Below are positions 44,642 to 55,218 of a stretch of DNA of 64,000 nucleotides, piece by piece. The stretch is from Heterodera schachtii (lineage: Eukaryota; Nematoda; Chromadorea; Rhabditida; Heteroderidae), in assembly GCA_023374025.1 (NCBI GenBank), contig SIJG01000174.1, forward strand, positions 152,549 to 216,548. The letters run 5' to 3'. The notes under the pieces are model-generated. The model ran no database searches, was not told where the DNA came from, and saw nothing but the letters and a program-made list of their open reading frames with translations. Numbering within the stretch: position 1 is the stretch's first letter; each line of letters starts with the position of its first letter. Both the position numbers and the translations under genes were made by a program.

Positions 44642-46462
44642 CTCTTTTAAAGGTTCTCCAGGTCCTTTATCCCACTTTCTCCCACACTCCGTTCCTTCTG
44701 GCATCACAATTATAATTTCCGTCATATCATTGACCTGACGTCAATATCGCTGATGTGACATCAGTAGAGCTCGCAAAAAGGCACCAAAAATCGCGAAAAG
44801 GGCAATATAATAAGCACGAAAAATTGAAAAAAAGACATGAAAATCCCGAAAAAGGCATGAAAACAGGCATTTAAAATTTTTTTGTTTTAGTGAGCAAAAC
44901 AAGTAAAACTTAACCAAAAAAATAATAATTTTGGTCATTTCAATGATTATTAATATTTTATAATGTTTTTCAATAAGGAAAATTTTTAAACAGAAATTTT
45001 TTTTAAGAAAAAATGAAATTTTTGCGATCAATTTTTGAGAAAGTTTTCATTTCTAGGGGGGTCTTTTCTGAAATTTTTTCAAGTCATTTTTATGGGTGTA
45101 TTTTCATGAGTTTAAGAAGTTCCACAAAATACGGTAGGGGTCAGCAATCTTATTTTAAATTTTTATTATATTTTTAATGGATTTTTCGGAAAAAACGCCA
45201 AAAAGGCATTTAAGGCACGAAAATCCCGAAAAAGGCAAAAAAAAAAAAGGCATATGCCTCAAAATGCGAGCTTTAGACATCAGAATAGAGAATTTTGTCT
45301 CAATTAAAACTTATGACGTCAGCCAAATTCCGTCGCAATTAAGTTTTACTTCAGAAATATCACATCAGGAATAAACCGACCATTTTTGTCTGACGTCATA
45401 TGTTTTCAGAAAATCATCATATAAACGCATACGTGGTCTCTACCGCGTATGCCCCCACATCATATAATTCTTTAAAAATTAGCCAAAAATTTATAATAAT
45501 CAAAAAATAAAATAAAAACTATTTTTATAGAATGAAATATGTATGCTCTTCAGGAAATATCAAATGCATTAAATTTTGTCTAATAATTTTTTATTTATTT
45601 GCATCCCTTTCATTTTTTCTAAATGACAACATATTTCTGATCCTGACATCGTATCGTACCTTTTGGAATTTAATTGAGACGGAATTTATCATATCATGTC
45701 CTGATGTCAGAAATTCCATTTTTTTTTTTGCATCATATTCCTGGGCCCGTAGAAAAAGAACGAGGTAAGGATAAGGTTACCCTCAGCTGCGGGTATGATT
45801 CTTACCCTGGGTTGGACCAGGGTAACCATCCTTCCAAATTTATTAAAAATTCCAAAATAAAGTTATAAAAATAATTTCTTTTGATAATTAATACTTCTAA
45901 CTTTGCTCTATCCATTGATGTAAAATTTATTTTAAAATTTTTATGTTTCACGTAATTATGAAAGGTTAAAAATTGTACTTTTTTTTGCATGGCTTTGATC
46001 TCTTTCGTCAGTTAATGAATAGAAAAATTCAAATAAATTTTTTTATTTAAAAATACCATTAAATTTAATAAAAACTATTCAACAGAATTTTGAAAAATAT
46101 GACGTCAGATCAGTGCTATGACGGAAATTGAAATAGGCCCCTGGTTAATTAATTATTATCATTACAGTCCCTTTTTCATTAGGTAATTTTTCAACTTTTT
46201 TGGGTGGTTCTTCTGAGAGAAGCAAAAAAAAAAAAAACTCATTTTAAAATTAATTAAAGATATTTGGTAAAATTTTCAATTTTTATTTTCTCAAAATTAG
46301 TTTTTGGTCAATCCAGCAAATCCAATCCCAACTGAAACCCATTGATTTTTCCGATCCTCAGATTTACCCCGAAGTCCCGATCTCGTGCAAACAACCATAT
46401 TTGGAACAATTTTGTTCAATTTTTGGCAACGATTTTAAAACTATTTTGGAGTTTTTATCATC
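44642..46462. other. Repeats and AT-rich DNA
   Basis: About 44780-45260 has GGCATGAAAA/AGGCATTTAA wording like other AGGCA-type elements. The exon-derived copy lies at 45114-45167. Two inverted repeats are present: GCATACG/CGTATGC at 45427-45452, and GGTTACCCT/AGGGTAACC at 45775-45827. No gene. Confidence 0.5.
45114..45167 (+). repeat. Duplicated fragment of the TraB-like last exon
   Basis: AAGAAGTTCC and ACGGTAGGGGTCAGCAATCT match 44435-44488 with two or three changes. It is isolated from the rest of the exon, inside repeat DNA. Confidence 0.85.
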
Positions 46463-46648
46463 CTAATTATCATTCAGCAGATAAGCCGAACTGATCCACA
46501 GCCTTCGAATGTGGAGGATGAGGACGATCAGCAGGACTATGATAAGCCACAAGATGAAGAAAAGCCACCAAAGGAAGGAGAAGAACTTTGAAATGGATTG
46601 GCAAACCGGATCATTTTGGTACGTAAAAATGGCCAATTGATTCTGCAT
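46463..46648 (-). CDS. Possible small single-pass membrane protein
   Basis: A 61-codon frame, MQNQLAIFTYQNDPVCQSIS, followed by a strong hydrophobic helix (FLWWLFFILWLIIVLLIVLI) and a short basic tail. No homolog recognised, and a following exon is uncertain. The long hydrophobic run makes chance less likely than for other short frames here, but evidence is thin. Confidence 0.3.
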   Translation of the reverse strand: MQNQLAIFTYQNDPVCQSISKFFSFLWWLFFILWLIIVLLIVLILHIRRLWISSAYLLNDN

Positions 46649-47335
46649 GTTGCAATTTCTTCCTGAGTTTCAGCTTTGTGTAAAATGAGTAGGGAAATGG
46701 GCGCGATTTTTGGGGAGATTTGGGAATTGAGTCAATGTTTAATGAGCGGAGGAACAATTAGAGTTAATTAAGAAGGAACAAATATTTAAAGTAGGGTTAT
46801 TTTTTAATTTCAGTTTTGCCTTTGAATGTTCACTCTTATTTCAAAAAATACCATTAAAACCCTTAAAGACATTTAAAAAATAGGGTCGGAAAAAATTACC
46901 CTCCTGGAGCACGAAAATTACTTCTATTGATTTCTTAAAACCCGAACTGCTAACCTGAATTCGAACAAATATTCAATATTTCGAATTTTCGCTCTAGAAC
47001 ATTTTACGATTCCCAACATTGGCTTTCTGTATTTACACCTTGTGAAAAAAAGTTATGACAAAAAAGTTTTTGAAAATTTTTAATGATAGGTTTTTAAACT
47101 TTTGTAAAATTTCGATTATTAATTCTATAATTTTTTAAAAAAATTTTGGGACAAAAATCGCGTCGTAAAATTTTATTTATTGACTGTCATTGTTTACTAT
47201 CATTTTATCATCTGTGTTCTTCTGATTTTGCTTTCCTTTCTTATTTTCCTTACTTTCATTATTCAATTTGATGTTTCTCAAAAAACTCATTTACAAGTAC
47301 ACTTTTGGTCTTTAAAATTTTCAAAAGAAATAACT
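46649..47335. other. AT-rich intergenic DNA
   Basis: No gene, repeat border or RNA gene recognised. Confidence 0.45.
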
Positions 47336-47346
47336 GCAATTTTGAG

Positions 47347-48048
47347 GTGCTAGGACGAAGTGACAAAAATATCAGTGTTCGTAATAATTAAATTTTATTA
47401 TTATTTAAATTTTATTTGCTAAATAATAAAGCATAACTTAGCTTAAACTTAATCAAATTTATTCATCTTGCTATTATATTGTAGCTCTACATGTTCTCTA
47501 CTATTTATATAATTTTTAAAAAATTAGTAAAAATTTATAAAAAGTTGTGACCAAAAACTTCCAAAAATTTAGACTCAATAATTTTGACCCTAACTTTTTT
47601 GAAATTCAATAAATTTTTTCCAAATTTAACTGATAATAGAGAAATCTTTGGGCTATCTAATTATATAAATAAATTAATATTGGTTCTTTCTAAAAAAAGT
47701 TATGAAGGAATTAATAGTGTTATATTTTATGGTCATCCAAAAAATGTAAGATAGTTGAAATGCATGAAATTGTTCAAGCATTCAATTAATCACATTGAAC
47801 TTGATATGAAAAAATAACCCAAAGATTTCTCTATCATTCAGTTAAATTTTGGAAAAATTTTATTGAATTTCAAAAAAGTTAGGGTCAAAATTGTTGAGTC
47901 TAAATTTCGAGTTTTTTTTGCTTGCAACTTTTTGTAAATTGATTAAGTTTAAGCTAAATTATGATTTATTATTTAGCAAATAAAATTAAAATAATAATTA
48001 AATTTAAATATTATAAACATTGATATTTTTGTCACTTCGGCTCACCAC
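47347..48048. mobile_element. Mutator-like foldback element with 11-bp TSD
   Basis: 702 bp. The left ~310 bp and right ~230 bp are imperfect inverted repeats of each other, including GAAGTGACAAAAATATCA with its complement, and GATTTCTCTAT/ATAGAGAAATC. It is bounded on both sides by the exact 11-bp direct repeat GCAATTTTGAG (47336-47346 and 48049-48059). Long TIRs with 9-11-bp duplications are typical of Mutator-like elements. No transposase inside. Confidence 0.8.
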
Positions 48049-48059
48049 GCAATTTTGAG

Positions 48060-48989
48060 ACAAAATGTCCAAACATTCCTCGGCGGCACTTTTGTTATTT
48101 TTTAAAAAGATGAGTGCCCATTCTGGAACATCTCCTGGAAAATTGGATAGACACCGGAAAACCAGTAACCCGAAAATTGGACACCCAAATTTCCGACCCT
48201 TCAACTACCAAAGAATTCCTAACTAATTTGAATTTGAATATTTATTTAATTTGTGGATTTGGATCCTTTATCCGTGGCTTCTTTGAACTGACACTGATAA
48301 AATAACCAAATTAAAAAAAAATACATTGAATTTACCGTTGGGAGGAAATTTCTCGTGAAAACACAAAAATACCGATTCGAGTTGGCTTAACGATAAATTA
48401 GAGGCAAAGAAAAGCTCCGAGTGATTCTCGGCTAAACAACATTCAGTGAACTGTTAGCTAAGGTTAAATTTAATTTGCTTCCATTAATTATTGTAAATTT
48501 TTGTAAAAGTTGGCACTTTTACGTAAGGACTTGGCACGCTTATAGAAAAGCAACCAATCAAATTCTCTTTTTTGCAGAGGGCCATCGTTCATGGTTACTA
48601 CAGTATGTTATCCGCATAAAGGCATAATACAGGAAGAATTTTTCACGCCGCCACATTGGACACTTCCTGAAAAAGGAAAGTTTACTGGGAGAGAGATCCT
48701 TTTTCCATAAGGTATTTAGTGCCAAATTTGAGACAAAGTGTTGAAGACCGGGTCAAAAAGGGCCAAGTTGCCTTTCAATAGGGCCAATTTCTACAAAATT
48801 GGATCTGCCCGGACCAACCCTTCCCAAAAGGATCAATTTGGCCTTGATCCCGAGCTATTTCTATATAAGTCCTTCAAAAGTTGATAGAATCTGGGCCGGG
48901 ATTGTGAAAGTCCCAGGATTAGCTCATCAACATTGTTAGAATTGCTCTAATTTGGCACTTCATTCATGTTTTTTTTGGCGTTTCCATTA
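48060..48989. other. Region next to the foldback element
   Basis: A minus-strand frame at about 48050-48204 reads PGDVPEWALIFLKNNKSAAEECLDILSQNC and looks coding, but no continuation was found. The rest (48300-48989) holds no feature I can support. Confidence 0.35.
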
Positions 48990-51487
48990 TCACCTGTACG
49001 GCACATGACTTTGGCCCGGGTCGGGCCGGCACAGCTCGCGCTGTTGCCGATTGATGCGTCGGATGGACTGCACAATTCGGCGCCGTTCCGTCCGCAGTTT
49101 GTGCATCGTCTCGCGCGACAGTTTGGCCCGGTTGGCCAAACATTCCTCGTCCCCCTCCTCTCCCTGCGGTTGGATTTCGTTTGGCTGATCAGCAACTGAT
49201 TCGAACTGATTTTGATCCTTCTGCTGCAGTTGCTGTTCCTGCTGATCATCATGATGATGCTGATCACTTTTCTTCTGTTTCCGTTTTTCTTCATTCCGCT
49301 GTTGACCAACCACCGCTTCTTTTGGTTGTTCATCCGTAACATACAGCAGATCATCCTGCTGATCAACCTCTTCTAAATTTGGGCAGGCTTGGATTATAGC
49401 ATAGAATTAAAAAAAACATATGACGAATTTTCCCAATAATATTCCTCCAATAGTCGGAAGCCCACCGGACTCTTTGCCAATTTACGATCAGTGATAATTG
49501 GACATGCCCAACTTTGAAATGAGACGCTCTTCTCTTTTTCATACCAAATTTTATATGCACTAATTAATCTCTAATTTTAACATTGCTTTTGCTCGACCCA
49601 CTTCTGCTGCTGTTGTGCTGCATGAACATCTTGGAGATGTTGTCGTAATGTTCAGCAATTGAAAATGAAAAATTATCAAAATTTTGTTCATCAAACGAAG
49701 TGAAATTTGTGTGTTGCGTTTCGCCAAGAATGGCCGATTCATTGACCAAAAATTCGTCCCTTCCGCGCTCATTAGCTGCATCTTCATCTTCTTCCACTGT
49801 CATTGCTTCATCCTCTTCTTCATCTTCATCAGCCTCTGATGAAAAAGACTTCGAATTAAAAAAATAATAAAAAAATTGATAAATTATTAGCAAAAACAAA
49901 TTAAAAAGGAAGAAAATTATTTTTAATGAAAAGTGAACAGCCAAATTAACTAAATATTTCCGCCGTTCAGAACGATTTTTTAATCGATCAAAAATTATTT
50001 TGCCCACCTTCATTTTGGTCATTCTTTTTTTCCACCAATTCTGTCTGTTTATTTTGTGCAATATTTTGTTGTGCCACTTTGTCTTCATTTGTGTCGTCCA
50101 ATTGTCCATGGCCACTTTTGTCGACACTTTGTCCCACTCCCCCATTTTTTGTCACTAATTTTTCATCCTTTTTAATTGTTGCCGTTGTGTCATCAAATTG
50201 TTCATAAAGAGAAGGGATTCCTTTAAAAAATTGGTTGTTAAAGCGTGAATTTGTATTTTCCTAATTGTTTATTTGATAATAGGCTGGGTAATGCCTTGGT
50301 CATTTCGGGTTCCCGACAAAACTTCAACTAACTAATGTATCTGGTTCGATCCATTTATTAACATTGTTTTTCCTTTTAAGAACCCTTTGTTTTTTGACAA
50401 TTCTTTCCAAGACCCCAATCGTCTAATTAGACTATTTCCCTGCTAATTGCGTCCAAAGTTGTTCATCAATTAATTATTTGGACCAATTTTTATCCGTTGG
50501 CTTTTCCCCTTCCATTTCTTCTTCAACAAATATATAATGACCATCAACTGTAGTTATTGTTGTTGGTTTATCGGTAGTTGTTCTCGTTGTTGTTGTTGCT
50601 GTTTCGGAAGTGTTCGTCTCAAACGGAATATACAAAACCGAGTGATAATTCGGCTGATGTAAGCGCAGCAAAAAGCTAAAGAACGATTAAAAATGGAAAT
50701 CGGTTAACAAATATTTAAATTCATAAATTATAGTTCAAAAATTTTTTTGTTCGGAATTTAATATTTAAATGCCTTTTTAACCTTTACAATTATTATTTTC
50801 TAAATTTACGATTGGTTTGGTTTTGCTGGTCCAACTTGCTCATTAAGCGTTGGGTTTTCCGCCAGAATTGATTGTTCAATAGTTGCGGCGACTCATATAA
50901 GAAAATACAAACCAAAATTAATTAGATTTTAAATATAATTTTGCTTAATATTCTTTTAAACTTTTTTAGTTAATTTATTTTTTGTTTTTCACCTGCTGAA
51001 CCATTTTTCTTCACAACATCAACCTAAACAAAACAAAAAATTAATTTAAATTTATTAATTATCAATATATAATAACGGTATACCAAATCTTAAATTAGAA
51101 TTAATTGTTTGACTAATTCTAAATAATTTTTTGAATTCGATTTACAATGATTAATGGAGTCTCTTCCGTTCTGTTTTCAGTGTCAACCAGCCGAATTTCA
51201 ATTCGTTCAATTACCGGCGGCGCGGGTGAAGTTGCCGTATGATTATTATTGGTCGGCGCTTAATTGTCTAATAATTTATTTTTTTTTTTTGAATTAATTC
51301 ATAAATATATAATAATTAATTTAAAAATATTTTCAAAACCTGAGGAATTGTTCTGCTGCTGTGTATGAATGTTTGAGTTCAAATCAATTGTTATGTGCTC
51401 ATTATTTTCACCCGATTCATGTTGTTTTTCCGAATAAATATTTTTAGTGCAAAAAATAAAAAAGAAAATCAAAGAAATAAAATACAT
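48990..51487 (-). CDS. Novel secreted protein, Thr-rich and acidic
   Basis: Nine exons join in phase: 51340-51487, 51146-51258, 50993-51023, 50810-50891, 50542-50675, 50008-50220, 49582-49835, 49418-49528 and 48990-49367 (487 aa). The signal peptide is MYFISLIFFFIFCTKNIYS. There follow a Pro-containing part, a Thr-rich linker (ETATTTTRTTTDKPTTITT) suited to O-glycosylation, an acidic stretch (EADEDEEEDEAMTVEEDED), a more folded-looking segment (SFQSWACPIITDRKLAKSPV), and a Gln-rich then Arg-rich helical end (RRRIVQSIRRINRQQRELC). I do not recognise a family. The exon 5 donor (GATG|GTCATT) is the weakest junction. It is probably an extracellular or structural protein; function unknown. Confidence 0.6.
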
Positions 51488-52593
51488 TTCTAAATTAAAA
51501 TATATTTTTAATTTTAAACAATTATCGTGGGCGATTTGAAAAAAACATAAATATTTTTAATAGATAATTTAAATGAAGGCTTTTTCAATACATAATTTCC
51601 TTCCTCAACTCCATAAATCAAAAATAAGATTCATTTATCATATATTTTTAAGAAAACAAATTCCAAAAAAATTATTCAAAAATCCAGCTCATTAGACGTC
51701 TAATTGATTGGTTGATCAGACAAATAGTATGGAATTGTTGAAAATATTTGCTTCACTTTTTTCTGTTGTGTTCATTTTCAACTAATAAAAATGAACTCAA
51801 GAAAATAAAATAAAAAGGTAACACATGTTCGGGTAAAGTTCATTCATTTTGTTAAAGCAGCACAACAAATAAAGGACGGAAGATTAATTAAAATGGTAAA
51901 AAAATCCATTTTAAAATCTATCAATAACAGATGCCATCGAAATTATTTCTGAAAGAAGGGCATCGCTGATCAAAATAACATTTTAAATCAGAATGATCAA
52001 AAGCAATAAAACTACTTTTTTAATTCAAAAAAATTGCAATAAAACGAAATATACTCATATAAGCCCATTCTCTTTGTAAATGTTGTCTCAATCTCTGAAT
52101 CATGAACGAAATAAAATATTTAAAATATTAGATTTTCTATCTCCAAGTCAGGAGGTGTAAAATAGTCTCGGTTAAGGGTCTCAAAATGTGACCAAGACTA
52201 AAACCCGAGTGAGAAAGGGACCCCCCGCCCTGTCCCGAAACCAAGATTTTCTTGGCTCGTGACCAAGGACGAGCTTCTATTCTGTCTGGAAAACTCGGCA
52301 TTTGCAAGCTTTTGGAGGAGTCGTGCCGGGGTTTTTGGTTTTTATAATGGACAGTTGAAAAGTGAAGTAAAGTTTTTTTTGTTTATTTTTTAAGTATTAA
52401 AATTTTAAACAGAGCAAATATTATGTATTAATCCTCAGCATATTTTTCGAATTATATATTTAATGTGTTGATAATTGATCAATTATGGTCCGTTATTATT
52501 TTTCGTTGCGCCTTTTTTCCAATCATCGTCCCTCTGTTTTATGTGCCAATTTCTTCCCTACTAAATTAAGTATAATTTTAATTTTGTTTTAAA
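51488..52593. other. AT-rich intergenic DNA
   Basis: Upstream of the secreted-protein gene and downstream of the CBM14 proline-rich gene. A GC-richer patch at 52150-52330 has no coding or RNA signature that I can name. Confidence 0.45.
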
Positions 52594-55218
52594 TCATTTT
52601 CGGCTGACTTTTGCCCCTCGTCGGCTTCGGTTCCCACGCGCGGGCGCCGCTTGGCTCTGATTGGACTGTTGGTCAGGTGCCGGTTGCTTTTTGTCTTCCT
52701 CCCCTTGCTTGCCATCTTTTCCGTCATCTTCGGCTGTGCCATTTGGCGGTGCCTTTTCCTGTGCCACCGGTGGCTTTTCCGAGTTTTCCGCTGTCTTTAG
52801 CTCTGGTGCCTTTTTGGGCTCGTCCGCCTGGTTTTCCTCTTCCTTCGGCACCGCTTCATTTGGCTTCTTCTCCGACTTTGGCTCCTCTTCCACTCCGTCC
52901 GGTTTCTTCTTTGGTTCAGCTTGGTCTTCCGCTCCCCCCTTTGGCTTCTTCTCCCCATTCGATCGCTCCTCAAATTCGTCCGGCTTTTCCTCTGGCTTCT
53001 CAGGCGTTTGCTCTTCGGGTCCTTCCGCTGGTTTCTTTCTTGGCTCAGTTGGTTTTTCGGGGAAGTCCTGCTGCTCCTTCTCTCCGTCATTTGGCTTCAC
53101 CGGATTCCGGTCCTTCTCCGGGTGGGACGGTGTTTCGGTGTCTCTTTCCTTCTCCTGCTGTTGGTTCAGCTTCTTCTTCTTCGGCTTGACCTTTGGTACT
53201 TGATAGTACGTCTCCTTCTCCTCCTCTTCCTCCTCCTGCTCGTGTTCCTTCTTATTTGGCCGTTGCGGCTTCTCCTTTCCGTACTGTTCCTTCTCGGGCT
53301 CGTATGGCTTTGGCTTTTCGGGCCTGTAGTTGTCCTTCACCGACTTTGGCTCTTGTTGCTGAGCCGCATCATCCGCTGTTGGTGACAATACAACATTGGC
53401 ATTTTCATTGTCGTCATCAGCTCTGGGCACTCCGTATGGCCCATATTGAGGCGGTGGAGGTGGCGGAGGAGGAGGAGGTGGTGGAGGAGGAGGAGGTGGC
53501 GGAGGAGGAGGTGGCGGAGGAGGAGGAGGTGGCGGAGGAGGAGGAGGTGGTGGAGGAGGAGGAGGTGGCGGAGGAGGAGGTGGCGGAGGAGGAGGAGGTG
53601 GCGGAGGAGGAGGAGGAGGAGGGGGAGGGGGAGGTGGTGGCTGATCTGAGAAATGTTTAAAAAGGATTAAGTTATCCTAAAGATCGAATCCTTCCCACCA
53701 ATCCCGTCCTGTTCTAGCGTTAATAATTTTTAGAGGGATAATAGAGAATTATTTAGTGTTTTAGTGCATTATATCAGCTTAACAATTTGTATGTTTAACA
53801 AAATGTTTAAATTAGCTTTCCATAAACAATTAGAGCTAGAAGCGAGTGATCAGCTGAACTTACATTTGGGCTGGGGCGGAGGGTACGGTACCGGCGGAGG
53901 CGGTGGTGGTGGACGAGGAAGGCCCACACAAGGGGCGACATTGGCTTTGTAGTCACATTCTAATTAATATTTTAATTAATTGGCCGACTAAATGATGACT
54001 AGGGTAGGGAATTATATGCACATAAAATCTTAAAACATGCGCATCAAATATGCACCCAAAAATTGCTAAATATGCACATAAAAAGTGAAAAATATGCAAA
54101 TACATTTTCCAATTTGGGGGTATAATTTCTCAAAATTTCTTCAAATTCGCTAAATGTAAAGTAAAAACTTTCAAAAATGGCTAAATATCTATTAAAAATC
54201 GTAAAGTTTAAATGAACTCATTTTTAGCGAAAAAACAACCCGAAAAGCGAAAATTTCTCTCTTTTTTTGCTTATTTTTGACATAAATTAATCAATTTTTA
54301 AAATTTAATTTAATCAAATTTTCAAAAATTTTACTAAAAATGATTTTTCGGAAAATTTTCCGGTCTTTAAGTGTCAAAAAGGCCAATTTAACTGATGAGG
54401 CCGTTCTAATAGAGGTTTTTGAAAAAATGCCCAAATATGCACGAAATGCCAAAATATGCACATAAATCGCGAAATATGCACAAATATGCCAAATATGCAT
54501 ATGGAAATACGACCTAGAAGCTTCAAAACAAGTTAAAAACGTTTTTCATGCGTTTCAGGCCTCCCGCAGTTCAGGAAAAAAAATGCATGTGCATATAATT
54601 CCCAACCCTAATGATGACTGCTCACGTCCATTGTTCACGTCGTAGTTGTAGAATAGCCCAGGCGGGCAATGGTAGCCAAAAGTACGCCCATTGGCACATT
54701 TGATGAAGCGGTCGGTGCACGCGCCTGGCTGCTGATGGTAAACGCCGTCCGATTTGCCACGGCACTCAAACTGAATTAATTTCAAATTAATATGACCTTT
54801 CTCATAAGTGCATGCTCAAATCCACACATTTGGCTCATAGTAGGGCTTATATCCTGGTGCCGGGTGAGGCGGAGGCCCTGGAGGAGGTGGCGGTGGGAGC
54901 GGCGGAGGTGGCGGTGGAAACTGCGGAGGTAGCGGCGGAGGTGGCGGTGGAAGCTGCAGAGGCTGCGGAGGTAGCGGTGGAGGTGGGAGCGGTCTGTTTG
55001 CGTATGGCGGTGGCGGTGGCGGTGGAGGCTGCGGTCGCGGCAATGGGAAAGGTGGCGCTTCATAAACGCCATAATTTGGCGGAGGGGGAGGCGGTGGATA
55101 ACTGAGCGAGAAAACTTCAAAAGTTCTTAAATATGTGATAGTCCTTTTGTTAAATTTACCCGCCGCTCCACACAATGCCAATTAACGCTAATGAGGTGAC
55201 AATGAGTAATAAAGTCAT
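52594..55218 (-). CDS. Secreted proline-rich protein with a CBM14 domain
   Basis: Exons 55160-55218, 54828-55101, 54626-54770, 53864-53959 and 52594-53645 splice in phase into 541 aa. The signal peptide is MTLLLIVTSLALIGIVWS. An ~90-residue Pro-rich region (PPPLPPQ, PPPPPLPPQF) follows. A chitin-binding type 2 domain spans exons 3-4 (FECRGKSDGVYHQQPGACTD, CANGRTFGYHCPPGLFYNYD, QCDYKANVAPC). Then comes a run of about 60 prolines, and a ~280-residue Glu/Lys/Pro-rich tail ending RRGAKVSRK. The layout suggests a structural, chitin-associated matrix protein of cuticle, eggshell or feeding apparatus; that use is inferred. The third intron contains a 611-bp MITE. Confidence 0.8.
53451..53645. repeat. 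GGN-rich trinucleotide tract encoding polyproline
   Basis: The plus strand is almost pure GGA/GGT/GGC, and the minus strand codes an uninterrupted proline run in exon 5 of the CBM14 gene. Internal blocks of about 30-45 bp repeat, suggesting slippage or unequal exchange. Confidence 0.95.
54000..54610. mobile_element. hAT-type MITE inside an intron
   Basis: 611 bp with ends TAGGGTAGGGAATTATATGC and GCATATAATTCCCAACCCTA (one mismatch). It is flanked by the exact 8-bp repeat ATGATGAC (53992-53999, 54611-54618). It lies wholly in intron 3 of the proline-rich CBM14 gene. Removing it and one duplication leaves an intron of about 47 bp. It is the full-length relative of the fragment at 1-88. Confidence 0.92.

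Noticed and set aside
45427..45827. Short inverted repeats (GCATACG, GGTTACCCT) considered as terminators or TIRs
   Set aside because: Stems of 7-9 bp with no flanking target duplication; such dyads are expected by chance at this length.
52611..53660. Plus-strand frames of 155-192 codons rich in Leu/Ser/Phe or Arg/Trp
   Set aside because: Antisense shadows of the Glu/Lys/Pro-rich and polyproline exon. The minus frame has splice junctions, a signal peptide and a CBM14 domain.
54812..55105. Plus-strand Ala/Val/Glu-rich frame
   Set aside because: Antisense of the proline-rich exon 2 of the CBM14 gene.
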